The notes under the pieces were generated by a model. That model was given only the letters and a program-made list of their open reading frames with translations, did no database searches and was not told the origin of the DNA. This document shows positions 12,147 through 21,512 of a DNA stretch of 64,000 nt, in pieces. Each line of letters starts with the position of its first letter. Positions within the stretch are counted from its first letter, which is position 1. The position numbers and the translations under genes are program-made. Source of the DNA: Pseudomonas guineae (lineage in GTDB: Bacteria > Pseudomonadota > Gammaproteobacteria > Pseudomonadales > Pseudomonadaceae); contig NZ_FOQL01000001.1 of the NCBI RefSeq assembly GCF_900113745.1, positions 248,001-312,000 of the forward strand, read 5' to 3'.

Positions 12147-13466
12147 ATGCCCCAAGCCCCGCTCGACCTCCTGCTCCTGCCTACCTGGCTGGTCCCGGTC
12201 GAACCTGCCGGCGTCGTGCTGGTAAACCACGGCCTGGGCATTCGTGACGGCCAGATTGCACTGATCGCACCACGCGCCGAAGCCCTCAAGCACAGCGCAC
12301 TGCGCGTACTGGAACTGCCGGATCGCCTGCTCACCCCGGGATTGGTCAACGCCCACGGGCATGCCGCCATGACCCTGTTCCGCGGCCTTGCGGATGACTT
12401 GCCGCTAATGACCTGGCTGGAGCAGCACATCTGGCCAGCCGAGGCCAAATGGGTCAACGAGCAGTTCGTACAAGACGGCACCGAGTTAGCCATCGCCGAA
12501 CAACTCAAGGGCGGCATCACCTGCTTTTCTGACATGTACTTTTTCCCGGAAAACGCCAGCCAGTTGGTGCATAGCAGCGGCATTCGCGCGCAAATCACCA
12601 TTCCGGTGCTGGATTTCCCCATCCCCGGCGCGCGCGACGCTGACGAGGCGCTGCGCAAGGGTCTCAGCCTGTTTGGCGACCTCAAGCATCACCCGCGCCT
12701 GAAAGTCGCCTTCGGCCCCCACGCACCCTATACCGTGAGCGACGACAAGCTGGAAAATATTCGCATGCTGGCTGCCGAATTAGATGCCGGCATCCACATG
12801 CACGTGCACGAAACCGCCTTCGAAGTGCAGCAAAGCCTGGCACAGCGTGGCGAACGCCCACTGGCTCGCTTAGCGCGCCTTGAGCTGCTCGGCCCGCGCT
12901 TCCAGGCCGTGCACATGACTCAGATCGACGATGACGATCTGGCATTGCTGGTGCAAAGCAATACCAGCGTAATCCACTGCCCTGAGTCCAACCTCAAGCT
13001 CGCCAGCGGCTTCTGTCCGGTGGAGAAACTCTGGCAAGCCGGGATTAACGTGGCTATCGGCACCGACGGCGCTGCCAGCAATAACGATTTGGATTTGCTC
13101 GGAGAAACCCGCACTGCCGCACTGCTGGCCAAGGCCGTTGCCGGCTCTGCCACCGCCCTGGACGCCCACCGCGCGCTGCGCATGGCCACACTTAATGGCG
13201 CCCGCGCCCTCGGCCTGGATGAGCAAATTGGTTCACTGGAGCTGGGCAAAGCCGCCGACATGGTTGCATTCGACCTGTCCGGCCTGGGCCAGCAGCCGGT
13301 TTACGATCCAGTATCACAGCTGCTCTATGCCGGCGGACGCGCCTGCGTTGAGCACCTGTGGGTCGGCGGCAAACAACTGCTGGACGCCGGCCAACTGACA
13401 CGCCTGGACGAGGCACGGATCATCGCCAACGCCCGCGCCTGGGGAGCGAAGATCGCCGGCAAATGA
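12147..13466 (+). CDS. mtaD: 5'-methylthioadenosine / S-adenosylhomocysteine deaminase (amidohydrolase)
   Basis: A 439-residue amidohydrolase of the TRZ/ATZ family. Metal-binding motifs are visible: [13 protein letters not shown] early, [17 protein letters not shown] and [13 protein letters not shown]. In Pseudomonas the equivalent enzyme deaminates methylthioadenosine to methylthioinosine, feeding salvage; the neighbouring divergent mtnA fits this. The ATG at 12147 ([17 protein letters not shown]) is preferred over an upstream TTG because it follows a GGAAG and matches the expected N-terminus. A cytosine/guanine-like deaminase is the alternative but less likely. Confidence 0.9.
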   Translation: MPQAPLDLLLLPTWLVPVEPAGVVLVNHGLGIRDGQIALIAPRAEALKHSALRVLELPDRLLTPGLVNAHGHAAMTLFRGLADDLPLMTWLEQHIWPAEAKWVNEQFVQDGTELAIAEQLKGGITCFSDMYFFPENASQLVHSSGIRAQITIPVLDFPIPGARDADEALRKGLSLFGDLKHHPRLKVAFGPHAPYTVSDDKLENIRMLAAELDAGIHMHVHETAFEVQQSLAQRGERPLARLARLELLGPRFQAVHMTQIDDDDLALLVQSNTSVIHCPESNLKLASGFCPVEKLWQAGINVAIGTDGAASNNDLDLLGETRTAALLAKAVAGSATALDAHRALRMATLNGARALGLDEQIGSLELGKAADMVAFDLSGLGQQPVYDPVSQLLYAGGRACVEHLWVGGKQLLDAGQLTRLDEARIIANARAWGAKIAGK

Positions 13467-13607
13467 CCGCCCCACCATCAAACAAAGGCACTGCGACAAA
13501 CTGACATACATTGGTTGCCCAACTGGCAGCCACTCCACCCGGCGAAACTGGCACCATGAGCACCTTGCGCTCCCACTCTCGCCGCAGCCTGATTCGTAGG
13601 GATTTAT

Positions 13608-14306
13608 ATGAGCAACGTCGACCACGCCGAAATCGCCAAATTCGAAGCCCTTGCCCATCGCTGGTGGGACCGCGAAAGCGAATTTAAACCGCTGCATGAC
13701 ATCAACCCGCTGCGCGTCAACTGGATCGACGAACGGGTCGGCCTGGCCGGCAAGAAGGTGCTCGATGTTGGCTGCGGCGGCGGCATTCTTAGTGAATCCA
13801 TGGCCCAACGCGGCGCGACCGTCACCGGTATCGACATGGGTGAAGCCCCCTTGGCCGTGGCGCAGCTGCATCAACTGGAGTCCGGCGTCAGCGTTGAGTA
13901 CCGGCAGATCACCGCCGAAGCCCTGGCCGAAGAAATGCCCGGCCAGTTCGACGTGGTCACTTGCCTGGAAATGCTCGAGCATGTGCCCGACCCCGCCTCG
14001 GTAATCCGCGCCTGCTACACCATGGTCAAGCCCGGCGGTCAGGTGTTCTTTTCCACCATCAACCGCAACCCCAAGGCTTACTTGTTCGCCATTATTGGTG
14101 CTGAATACCTGATGCGCTTGCTGCCGCGCGGCACGCATGACTTCAAGAAGTTTATCCGCCCCTCCGAACTGGGCGCCTGGAGCCGTGACGCTGGCCTACA
14201 GGTCAAAGACATCATCGGGCTGACCTACAACCCACTGAGCAAACGCTACAAGCTGGAAGCCAATGTGGACGTCAACTACATGATCCAGACCCTGCGCGAG
14301 GAGTAA
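13608..14306 (+). CDS. ubiG: Ubiquinone biosynthesis O-methyltransferase
   Basis: A 232-residue SAM-dependent methyltransferase performing both O-methylations of ubiquinone synthesis. The SAM motif [16 protein letters not shown] is at about residues 50-65, followed by [11 protein letters not shown] and the [10 protein letters not shown] post-motif. The N-terminus [19 protein letters not shown] is characteristic of UbiG. A TAGGGA ribosome binding site precedes the ATG. The stop lies 5 bases from mupP, indicating a shared transcript. Confidence 0.97.
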   Translation: MSNVDHAEIAKFEALAHRWWDRESEFKPLHDINPLRVNWIDERVGLAGKKVLDVGCGGGILSESMAQRGATVTGIDMGEAPLAVAQLHQLESGVSVEYRQITAEALAEEMPGQFDVVTCLEMLEHVPDPASVIRACYTMVKPGGQVFFSTINRNPKAYLFAIIGAEYLMRLLPRGTHDFKKFIRPSELGAWSRDAGLQVKDIIGLTYNPLSKRYKLEANVDVNYMIQTLREE

Positions 14307-14311
14307 CACGC

Positions 14312-14983
14312 ATGCGGTTACGCGCGGTTTTATTCGATATGGACGGCACTCTGCTCGACAGCGCCCCGGACTTTATCGCCATCTGCCAAGCCATGCGCGT
14401 CGAGCGCGGTTTGCCGCTGATTGCCGATAAGCTGATCCGCGATCAGGTGTCCGGCGGTGCGCGCGCGATGGTCGAGGCCACCTTCGCCATAACAGCCGAC
14501 GCTGAAGGTTTTGAGGCACTGCGTCTGGAGTTTCTTGAGCGCTACCAGAGCCATTGCGCCGTGCTGACCCGGCCGTTCGAGGGCATGGGCGAACTGCTCG
14601 AAGATATCGAGCAGGCCAAGCTGATTTGGGGCGTGGCCACTAACAAGCCTGCGCGCTACGCCGAGCCCATCATGCAGCAGCTTGGCCTGGCCGAGCGCTC
14701 CGCAGTGCTGGTCTGCCCGGATCACGTCAGTCGCAGTAAGCCTGACCCGGAAATGATCCTGCTGGCCTGCGCCAAGATGGGCGTAGAACCGGCCGCTACC
14801 TTGTTTATCGGTGATGATGAGCGCGACATTGAGGCCGGCCGCGCGGCCGGCTGCAAAACCGCGGCAGTCACCTATGGCTATATCCATCCCCAGGACAACC
14901 CACGCAACTGGGGAGCGGACGTGGTGGTCGACCACCCATTGGAATTGCGCGCCGTGCTCGACCGAGCCCTGTGCAGCTGCTGA
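14312..14983 (+). CDS. mupP: HAD phosphatase, N-acetylmuramic acid 6-phosphate phosphatase type
   Basis: A 223-residue HAD hydrolase with the nucleophile motif [14 protein letters not shown] at the N-terminus, the lysine motif around [10 protein letters not shown] and the acidic motif [16 protein letters not shown]. In Pseudomonas the gene directly after ubiG encodes MupP, which removes the phosphate from MurNAc-6-phosphate in the cell-wall recycling route that bypasses de novo MurNAc synthesis. The older annotation is phosphoglycolate phosphatase (gph); sequence alone does not exclude that, and the MupP call rests on synteny. GAGGAG in the end of ubiG supplies its ribosome binding site. Confidence 0.85.
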   Translation: MRLRAVLFDMDGTLLDSAPDFIAICQAMRVERGLPLIADKLIRDQVSGGARAMVEATFAITADAEGFEALRLEFLERYQSHCAVLTRPFEGMGELLEDIEQAKLIWGVATNKPARYAEPIMQQLGLAERSAVLVCPDHVSRSKPDPEMILLACAKMGVEPAATLFIGDDERDIEAGRAAGCKTAAVTYGYIHPQDNPRNWGADVVVDHPLELRAVLDRALCSC

Positions 14984-15042
14984 CGAATACTTGCCGGGCG
15001 TAAGTCGACGACGCCCGCGGCTAAAGAAATGAGGTTCTATTG

Positions 15043-15783
15043 ATGTTTGACTACTCCGCCCGCCCCGACCTGCTCAAGGGCCGTGTGATTTTAGTGACCG
15101 GTGCCGGCCGTGGCATTGGTGCAATTGCCGCCCAGAGCTTTGCCGCCCATGGCGCAACGGTATTGTTGCTGGGTAAGACCGAAGAAAATCTCAGCCGCGT
15201 GTACGACGCCATCGAAGCTGCGGGCCATCCGCAGGCAGCCGTTATCCCGTTTAACCTGGAAACCGCCCTGCCGCACCAGTACGACGAACTGGCCGCGATG
15301 ATTGAAGCGGAATTCGGCAAAGTCGACGGCGTGCTGCATAACGCCTCGATCATCGGCCCGCGCACGCCTCTGGAGCAGCTGTCCGGCGATAACTTCATGC
15401 GCGTCATGCAGGTCAACGTCAACGCCATGTTTATGCTCACCAGCACGTTGCTGCCGCTGCTCAAGCTGTCAGCCGACGCCTCGGTGGTCTTCACTTCCAG
15501 CAGCGTCGGGCGTAAGGGCCGCGCTTACTGGGGTGCTTATGCCGTGTCGAAATTCGCCACCGAAGGCTTGATGCAGGTACTGGCTGATGAAGTCGATGGC
15601 GTCAGCAACGTGCGCGCCAACAGCGTTAACCCCGGCGCCACCCGCACCGACATGCGCGCCCAAGCCTATCCGGGTGAAAACCCGGCGAATAACCCGCTAC
15701 CCGAAGCGATCATGCCGGTCTATCTGTATCTGATGGGCCCGGACAGCACGGGTATTAATGGCCAGGCATTTGACGCGCAATAA
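15043..15783 (+). CDS. YciK-type short-chain dehydrogenase/reductase
   Basis: A 246-residue classical SDR. The NAD(P)-binding motif is TGAGRGIGAIAA near residue 20; the catalytic Ser lies in TSSSVGRKGRAY and the Tyr-Lys pair in YWGAYAVSK. The family member in enterobacteria is YciK, of unknown physiological substrate. The ATG at 15043 (MFDYSARPDLL) is preferred to the adjacent upstream TTG. It follows ubiG-mupP by 59 bases and ends at a strong hairpin, so it is probably the last gene of this run. Confidence 0.88.
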   Translation: MFDYSARPDLLKGRVILVTGAGRGIGAIAAQSFAAHGATVLLLGKTEENLSRVYDAIEAAGHPQAAVIPFNLETALPHQYDELAAMIEAEFGKVDGVLHNASIIGPRTPLEQLSGDNFMRVMQVNVNAMFMLTSTLLPLLKLSADASVVFTSSSVGRKGRAYWGAYAVSKFATEGLMQVLADEVDGVSNVRANSVNPGATRTDMRAQAYPGENPANNPLPEAIMPVYLYLMGPDSTGINGQAFDAQ

Positions 15784-15795
15784 CCCCTAGCGCTG

Positions 15796-15815
15796 CCCGC
15801 CGGTTTTCCGGCGGG
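15796..15815 (+). terminator. Hairpin after the SDR gene
   Basis: CCCGCCGG-TTTT-CCGGCGGG is a perfect 8-bp GC stem 13 bases after the stop. The downstream sequence (TGGCCATTTAA) has only a poor T-run, so termination may be partial or may depend on other factors. Confidence 0.6.
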
Positions 15816-15999
15816 TGGCCATTTAACTGGCAGCAGATTGCCATCAACCTCGTCAGCAAACCGGCAAATACTTGCCGCACCCACTATAAAAGATTCATAA
15901 GTAACTGAAATAAAAGCATTTTTATCTAAAAACAGGGATTGGCACGGAATTCGCTCTACACCCACTAGTCGTCGCGAATAGCGCTAGAGGTAGAGCTTC

Positions 16000-16926
16000 A
16001 TGGCCCCGCACAACCCATCCAACACCATCGATTTCGATGCTGCCAAATTGCAGCGTCTCGGCTATGCCAGCCGCCTGCAGAAAACCCTCAAGCCGGTCAG
16101 CCTGGCGCAACTGCGCCAGCAATTAAGCTTGCGCCTGCAAACATCCCTGGAAGTCGAACGCATACTCGAACTGTTCTTCAGTGAAGTGCAGCGCCTAGTG
16201 CCGCTGGGAGCCCTGAGCTATCAGCTCGCATCTTGCGATCTGCGCCTGGATTTAGGTGAGCGCGCCAATCACTCGGCCGGCTATCGCCTGAACCATGAAG
16301 GCGAATACCTCGGCGAGCTGACTTTTCGTCGTAACCAGCGCTTCAGTGCAGATGAGCTGGGCCAGCTCGAATCACTGCTGGCCAGCCTGCTGTTTCCGCT
16401 GCGCAACGCCTTGCTCTACCGCGCCGCATTGCAAAGCGCACTGCGCGACCCGCTGACCGAAACCGGCAACCGCATCGCCATGCAGCAGACACTCAAGCGC
16501 GAAGTGGACATTGCCCGCCGCACTCTGCAGCCTTTATCAGTGCTGATGGTCGATATTGACCACTTCAAACGCGTTAACGATAACCACGGACACATAGTCG
16601 GCGACCAGGCACTCAAAGCCGTGGCCAACGCCCTGAAAGACAGCCTGCGCAATGTCGACGTGGTGTTCCGCTACGGCGGTGAGGAATTTATGGTGCTGCT
16701 CTCCAGCACCAACCGCGAAGCGGCCTCGATGGTCGGTGAGCGCCTGCGCATGGCCGTACTGGGTATCCAATATTTGGTCGAGAACCAAGCCATCGAGCTG
16801 TCGGTCAGCCTTGGCTGCGCCACCCTGCTGCCGGGTGAATCGATGGACAGCCTGCTGCGCCGCGCCGACAACGCACTGTTTGTGTCCAAGCGTGATGGCC
16901 GCAATCGCCTATCAATGGCCGGCTAA
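16000..16926 (+). CDS. Diguanylate cyclase with N-terminal GAF-like region
   Basis: A 308-residue cytosolic protein. The C-terminal half is a GGDEF domain with the active-site variant GGEEF (in FRYGGEEFMVLL). An RxxD (RNVD) sits five residues upstream, the inhibitory c-di-GMP I-site, so the enzyme is predicted to be active and feedback-controlled. The N-terminal ~150 residues (QLSLRLQTSLEVERILELFF onward) resemble a GAF sensor without clear ligand residues. There is no membrane segment. The product c-di-GMP is read by LapD and FleQ, both encoded later in this window. Confidence 0.92.
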   Translation: MAPHNPSNTIDFDAAKLQRLGYASRLQKTLKPVSLAQLRQQLSLRLQTSLEVERILELFFSEVQRLVPLGALSYQLASCDLRLDLGERANHSAGYRLNHEGEYLGELTFRRNQRFSADELGQLESLLASLLFPLRNALLYRAALQSALRDPLTETGNRIAMQQTLKREVDIARRTLQPLSVLMVDIDHFKRVNDNHGHIVGDQALKAVANALKDSLRNVDVVFRYGGEEFMVLLSSTNREAASMVGERLRMAVLGIQYLVENQAIELSVSLGCATLLPGESMDSLLRRADNALFVSKRDGRNRLSMAG

Positions 16927-17003
16927 AGGCAACAGCCAGAAAAATGGCCGGGATCACGTCATCCAGCGACAACTTATAGGATGACCGCCATAGATGGCAG
17001 GCC

Positions 17004-17035
17004 ATAAAAAGGCGACCCGAGGGTCGCCTTTTTAT
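17004..17035. terminator. Bidirectional intrinsic terminator
   Basis: ATAAAAAGGCGACCC-GA-GGGTCGCCTTTTTAT is a fully symmetric hairpin with an A-run on one side and a T-run on the other. It sits between the convergent diguanylate cyclase and rluB genes and should stop transcription from both. Confidence 0.93.
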
Positions 17036-17050
17036 ATCCGCTCGCGCAAA

Positions 17051-18253
17051 TTACTCTGGCTTTGGACCGCGACCGAAACCAGGGCGCTGACCTTCACGGC
17101 TCGGCTGGCTGCGACGCTTAACTGGCGCACCGGCTGGCTTACGTGCCGGGCGATCAGTTAAGCCAACACCCGGGCGCTGGGTGCCCGGCTTAGCGGGACG
17201 CTTTTTGTTGACGTCACTCGGGCGCTCGGCAACCGGCGTACCCTTGCTCTGCTCGTCACGCGGCGCACGCGGGTTACGTACCGGACGCTCGCCACGCTCG
17301 GTGCGCTCAGCACCTTCACCACGCGCAGGGCGCGAACGACCCTGATCGCCACCCGTTGACGCGCCGCCATGGGCTGGACGCAACGTCCGCTCCGGACGCG
17401 CTGCACGCCCGACCGGTTTGGCCGATTTACGTTGCAGACGGTCAATCTTGTCGCGGGCTTTTTCCTTCATATCCGGCAAAGCAACCGACTTAAGGCCGAC
17501 TTCTTCGCTGAGAATATCTACTTCGCGCTGGCTCATTTCGCGCCAGCGGCCCATGGTCAGGTCCGAAGTAATGAAGACCGGACCGAAACGTACGCGCTTC
17601 AGACGGCTGACTACCAGACCCTGAGACTCCCACAGACGACGCACTTCGCGGTTACGACCTTCCATCACCACGCAGTGGTACCAATGGTTAAAGCCCACAC
17701 CGCCCGGCGCGACCTTGATGTCGGTGAACTTAGCCGGGCCGTCTTCGAGCATTACCCCAGCTTTCAGGCGCTCGATCATCTCTTCGTCGACTTCGCCACG
17801 TACGCGCACGGCGTATTCGCGGTCCATCTGGAAGGACGGGTGCATCAAGCGGTTGGCCAGCTCACCGTCGGTGGTGAACATCAGCAAACCGGTGGTGTTG
17901 ATGTCGAGGCGCCCAATATTGATCCAACGACCGTCTTTCGGCCGTGGCAAACGGTCAAACACGGTCGGACGGCCTTCTGGGTCGTCACGGGTGCAAATCT
18001 CGCCTTCGGGTTTGTTGTAGATGATTACGCGGCGCACGCTCTCGGCGGCTTCTTCGCGACGGATCACCTTACCATCGACGGCAATCGCGTCGTGCAGGTC
18101 AACGCGCACACCGAGACTGGCGACAGCGCCATTGACCTTGACGCGGCCGGCGCTGATCCAGGCTTCGATTTCACGGCGTGAAGCCAGGCCCATACGCGCC
18201 ATGACTTTCTGTAGTTTCTCGCCTGCTGGGCTGTATTCTTCAATGTCACTCAT
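17051..18253 (-). CDS. rluB: 23S rRNA pseudouridine synthase RluB, long basic tail
   Basis: A 400-residue RsuA-family enzyme that makes pseudouridine 2605 in 23S rRNA. An S4 RNA-binding domain is near the N-terminus (EKLQKVMARMGLASRREIEAW). The catalytic Asp is in GRLDINTTGLLMFTTDGE. From about residue 270 the protein becomes a low-complexity Arg/Lys/Pro/Gly-rich tail, which is common in Pseudomonas RluB and probably binds RNA non-specifically. A strong GGGAGG precedes the ATG. It faces the scpB-DUF1289 genes from downstream on the same strand. Confidence 0.96.
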   Translation of the reverse strand: MSDIEEYSPAGEKLQKVMARMGLASRREIEAWISAGRVKVNGAVASLGVRVDLHDAIAVDGKVIRREEAAESVRRVIIYNKPEGEICTRDDPEGRPTVFDRLPRPKDGRWINIGRLDINTTGLLMFTTDGELANRLMHPSFQMDREYAVRVRGEVDEEMIERLKAGVMLEDGPAKFTDIKVAPGGVGFNHWYHCVVMEGRNREVRRLWESQGLVVSRLKRVRFGPVFITSDLTMGRWREMSQREVDILSEEVGLKSVALPDMKEKARDKIDRLQRKSAKPVGRAARPERTLRPAHGGASTGGDQGRSRPARGEGAERTERGERPVRNPRAPRDEQSKGTPVAERPSDVNKKRPAKPGTQRPGVGLTDRPARKPAGAPVKRRSQPSREGQRPGFGRGPKPE

Positions 18254-18385
18254 CTGGGCACCTCCCGGTGTGTTCTCTGGTGATTAGGACGATTTAGGCT
18301 TGGCCTATTCGTCGAAGGGGCGCGGAGCATACGCGAAACGCAGCGTTCGCGCACGGGTTGAGACTAGCTGGCAGACGAACAGCCG

Positions 18386-18565
18386 TCAGGCCTTGCCGCG
18401 ACCGATGGCAACCAAACCGAGCAAGCGCCTCTCCGCTTCAGCCAATACGGCGCGTCGGGCCGCCTTAGCAAGCTTTTTCCAGCCTTTTATTTCGGCCTTA
18501 CTACGCCCGCAACCGCGGCAAATATCGCGTTCGAATTTACACAGCTTGATGCAGGGGTCTTTCAC
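18386..18565 (-). CDS. Small DUF1289 zinc-motif-like protein
   Basis: A 59-residue frame starting at GTG (18563-18565) and ending TGA (18386-18388). The translation has PCIKLCKFERDICRGCGRSKAEI followed by a Trp and a basic helix; the spacing Cys-x3-Cys-x7-Cys-x2-Cys with CRGCGR is the DUF1289 signature (four cysteines, probably metal-binding). AAGGG lies about 10 bases before the GTG. It sits 42 bases after the scpB stop on the same strand, so it is likely co-transcribed. Function is unknown. Short length and the GTG start make it easy to miss. Confidence 0.85.
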   Translation of the reverse strand: MKDPCIKLCKFERDICRGCGRSKAEIKGWKKLAKAARRAVLAEAERRLLGLVAIGRGKA

Positions 18566-18607
18566 AGAGCAGGCACCCTTATTGATAAGTCGCCCAGCCG
18601 GCGACCG

Positions 18608-19399
18608 TCACTCCGGTAGATGCTCTTTGTCCGAGGGTGGGTAAAGCTCATCCGCATCATCAAGCCCAGCGTCTTGCTCGAGCAAATCGTCGAAGTCGGT
18701 CTTCAACCCTTGCTCCATTGAGTCGAGCTCAGCCAGCAGGCTGCTAAAACTAGTTTCCTCGACCGCCTCCACTGCCGGCTCATCAGCCAACGCTAAATCG
18801 GCACGCGCTTGCAGACTTTGCGGAGCCTCAGGGTCATCCTCAAAGGCCAGCAGCGGCTCAGGCTCCAGCTCACGCAAGGCAGCCAGTGGCGGCAGTTGAT
18901 CGAGGCTTTTCAGGTTGAAATGATCGAGAAAAGCCTTGGTGGTGGCAAACATCGCCGGCTTGCCCGGCACATCACGATGACCCACCACGCGAATCCACTC
19001 ACGCTCTAGCAGGGTTTTGACGATATGGCTGTTGACCGCCACACCGCGCACATCCTCAATTTCGCCACGGGTAATCGGCTGACGATAGGCAATCAGCGCG
19101 ATAGTTTCGAGCATGGCGCGCGAGTAGCGCTGTGGCCGCTCTTCCCACAGCCGGCCAACCCAGGGCGCGTATTTTTCGCGCACTTGCAGGCGATAACCGG
19201 AGGCGACTTCGACCAGCTCAAAAGCGCGCCCTTCACAGGATTTCCCTAGGTGCGCCAGCGCCTTCTTGAATACCGATGGCTGCGGCCGCTCAGCCTCTTC
19301 AAACAGCTCGAACAAACGCTCCAAGGATTGCGGCTTGCCGGACGCGAGGAGAAAGGCTTCAAGCAGGCTTGCCAGCTCGCGCGGCTCATTAAGGTTCAT
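18608..19399 (-). CDS. scpB: Segregation and condensation protein B
   Basis: A 263-residue kleisin partner protein with tandem winged helices (RELASLLEAFLLASGKPQ; then LETIALIAYRQPITRGEIEDVRG, the ScpB hallmark). With ScpA and SMC it forms a condensin complex that organises the chromosome during segregation. The last ~70 residues are an acidic tail not needed for the fold. It follows scpA by 2 bases, so the two are translationally coupled. Confidence 0.95.
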   Translation of the reverse strand: MNLNEPRELASLLEAFLLASGKPQSLERLFELFEEAERPQPSVFKKALAHLGKSCEGRAFELVEVASGYRLQVREKYAPWVGRLWEERPQRYSRAMLETIALIAYRQPITRGEIEDVRGVAVNSHIVKTLLEREWIRVVGHRDVPGKPAMFATTKAFLDHFNLKSLDQLPPLAALRELEPEPLLAFEDDPEAPQSLQARADLALADEPAVEAVEETSFSSLLAELDSMEQGLKTDFDDLLEQDAGLDDADELYPPSDKEHLPE

Positions 19400-19401
19400 G
19401 C

Positions 19402-20229
19402 TTATTCCGCCCGTGCGCGCACATGGATTGGCCCGAAAGCCTCGTTTTGCACCAGTTCGACCAGCGACTCCTTGATCAACTCCAGCACGGCCATAAAGGT
19501 CACTACCACGCCGAGCTTGCCCTCTTCAGCGCTGAAGAGGCTGACAAAGGGTACAAAAGCGCCACCTTTAAGGCGCTCAAGCACATCGCTCATACGCTCA
19601 CGGGTAGACAGCGTTTCACGGGTGATTTGATGACTCTCAAACATATCCGCACGGCGCAGCACCTCGGCCATCGACAGCAGCACCTCTTCCAGGCTGACAT
19701 CCGGTAACAACTTACGCGCCCGTGCTTCGGGTGCATCCAGGCGCGGCACGGTGAGATCACGCCCGACCCGACTGAGGCCATCGATCCCTTCAGCCGCGGC
19801 CTTGTAACGTTCGTATTCCTGCAAACGCCGGATCAACTCGGCACGCGGGTCGTCTTCTTCGGCTTCTATTTCACTGGAGCGCGGCAAGAGCATGCGTGAT
19901 TTGATCTCGGCGAGCATGGCCGCCATGACCAAGTACTCGGCCGCTAGCTCCAGGCGCACCGACTGCATCAGCTCGACATAACCCATGTACTGGCGGGTAA
20001 TTTCCGCCACGGGGATATCCAGCACATCGATGTTCTGCTTGCGAATTAGGTACAGCAACAGGTCCAGCGGGCCTTCGAAAGCTTCGAGAAACACCTCCAA
20101 CGCATCCGGCGGGATGTACAGGTCCAACGGCATTTCAGTCACTGCCTGGCCATAGACCAAGGCAAACGGCAGCTCCTGCTGAGCATTGGCCTGACTATCG
20201 GGGTGTTGCTCGGGCGGCGCGCTGGACAT
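19402..20229 (-). CDS. scpA: Segregation and condensation protein A
   Basis: A 275-residue kleisin that bridges ScpB and SMC heads. The conserved start of the fold FEGPLDLLLYLIRKQNIDVLDIPV is at about residues 50-75, and YLVMAAMLAEIKSRMLLP follows. The ATG at 20229 has GAGAG 5 bases upstream and is preferred to the GTG two codons earlier. It is followed immediately by scpB; trpS lies upstream on the same strand with a 20-base gap. Confidence 0.95.
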   Translation of the reverse strand: MSSAPPEQHPDSQANAQQELPFALVYGQAVTEMPLDLYIPPDALEVFLEAFEGPLDLLLYLIRKQNIDVLDIPVAEITRQYMGYVELMQSVRLELAAEYLVMAAMLAEIKSRMLLPRSSEIEAEEDDPRAELIRRLQEYERYKAAAEGIDGLSRVGRDLTVPRLDAPEARARKLLPDVSLEEVLLSMAEVLRRADMFESHQITRETLSTRERMSDVLERLKGGAFVPFVSLFSAEEGKLGVVVTFMAVLELIKESLVELVQNEAFGPIHVRARAE

Positions 20230-20249
20230 GGTCACTCTCGACAGTAGGT

Positions 20250-21464
20250 TCAGCGGTAATTCAGGCCAAGTGCAAGGCGCACTTCGCTAAGGGTTTCACG
20301 TGCTTCTGAACGCGCCTTATCGGCGCCATCGGCAAGAATCTGCCGGACTAAATCCGGATTATCTTGATAATCCGCGGCGCGCGCCTGCAATGGTTGCAAC
20401 TCCAGCTGCACCGCCTCAATCAGCGGTGCTTTACATTCCAGGCAACCGATGCCGGCGCTGCGGCAGCCCTGCTGAACCCATTCGCAGGTTTGCGTGTTGG
20501 AGTAGAGCTGATGCAACGGCCACACCGGGCAGTTGACCGGGTTACCCGGATCATCTCGGTGCACACGCGCCGGGTCGGTAGGCATGCGGCGGATTTTTTC
20601 TTCAACTGCCGGCGCGCTGTCACGCAGGAAGATGGCATTGTTATTGGACTTGGACATCTTGCCGCCATCAAGCCCGAGCAACTTGGGCGACTCACCCAGC
20701 AAGGCCTGCGGCTCAACCAAGAGAATCTTGCCGCCGCCTTCTAGGTAGCCATACAGGCGCTCTTTATCGCCGAGGGTGATGCTTTGCTGATCTTTAAGCA
20801 GTGCACGGGCGGTTTCCAGTGCCTCGCCATCACCCTGCTCTTGATAGGCCTTGCGCATATTGTTGTAGAGCTTGGCGGTCTTTTTACCCAGTTTGATGAT
20901 TGCAGCCTCGGCCTTTTCCTCAAAGCCTGGCTCACGGCCATACAAATGGTTGAAGCGCCGTGCCACATCACGGGCAAACTCGATATGCGCCAGTTGATCG
21001 CTGCCCACCGGCACTACACCGGCGCGGTACAACAAAATATCGGCCGCTTGCAGTAGGGGGTAACCGAGAAAACCGAAGGTACTGAGATCCTTGCCGTGCA
21101 ACTGTTCCTGCTGCTCTTTGTAGGAAGGCACACGCTCCAACCAGGTGAGCGGGCAAATCATCGACAGCAGCAGGTTCAATTCGGCGTGTTCAGGTACTTG
21201 CGACTGAATAAACAGCGTCGCTGAACTCGGGCTGACGCCAGCAGCCAGCCAGTCCACAGCCATATCCATGACTCGCTGGGACAAGGGGCCGACATCATCG
21301 TAGTCAGTCGTTAGCGCATGTAGATCAACAATGCAGAAGAAGCATTCATAGCTGTGTTGCAGCTTGATCCAGTTCTTCAGCACCCCCTGGTGATGCCCCA
21401 GGTGCAACAAACCACTCGGGCGCATGCCAGAGAACACGCGACGTTCAGCGTCAGCAAGACTCAA
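20250..21464 (-). CDS. trpS: Tryptophanyl-tRNA synthetase (TTG start)
   Basis: A 404-residue class I synthetase charging tRNA-Trp. The HIGH-type motif is HLGHH (GLLHLGHHQGVLKNW) near residue 20 and the KMSKS loop is GGKMSKSNNNAI. The translation MSLADAERRVFSGMRPSG begins at a TTG (21462-21464) with AGG-rich sequence 8-9 bases upstream; the next ATG would remove residues normally present before the Rossmann strand, so TTG is the likely start. It has longer inserts than the E. coli enzyme, as in other pseudomonads. Confidence 0.93.
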   Translation of the reverse strand: MSLADAERRVFSGMRPSGLLHLGHHQGVLKNWIKLQHSYECFFCIVDLHALTTDYDDVGPLSQRVMDMAVDWLAAGVSPSSATLFIQSQVPEHAELNLLLSMICPLTWLERVPSYKEQQEQLHGKDLSTFGFLGYPLLQAADILLYRAGVVPVGSDQLAHIEFARDVARRFNHLYGREPGFEEKAEAAIIKLGKKTAKLYNNMRKAYQEQGDGEALETARALLKDQQSITLGDKERLYGYLEGGGKILLVEPQALLGESPKLLGLDGGKMSKSNNNAIFLRDSAPAVEEKIRRMPTDPARVHRDDPGNPVNCPVWPLHQLYSNTQTCEWVQQGCRSAGIGCLECKAPLIEAVQLELQPLQARAADYQDNPDLVRQILADGADKARSEARETLSEVRLALGLNYR

Positions 21465-21512
21465 AACGGGTTACCTGTAAAAACGAAGGAGTTCGATTAT
21501 ATAGAGACGAGC

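Noticed and set aside
14990..15025. CGGGCGT/ACGCCCG repeat between mupP and the SDR gene as terminator
   Set aside because: Seven-bp stem with 9-base loop but no T-run; the two genes probably share a transcript.
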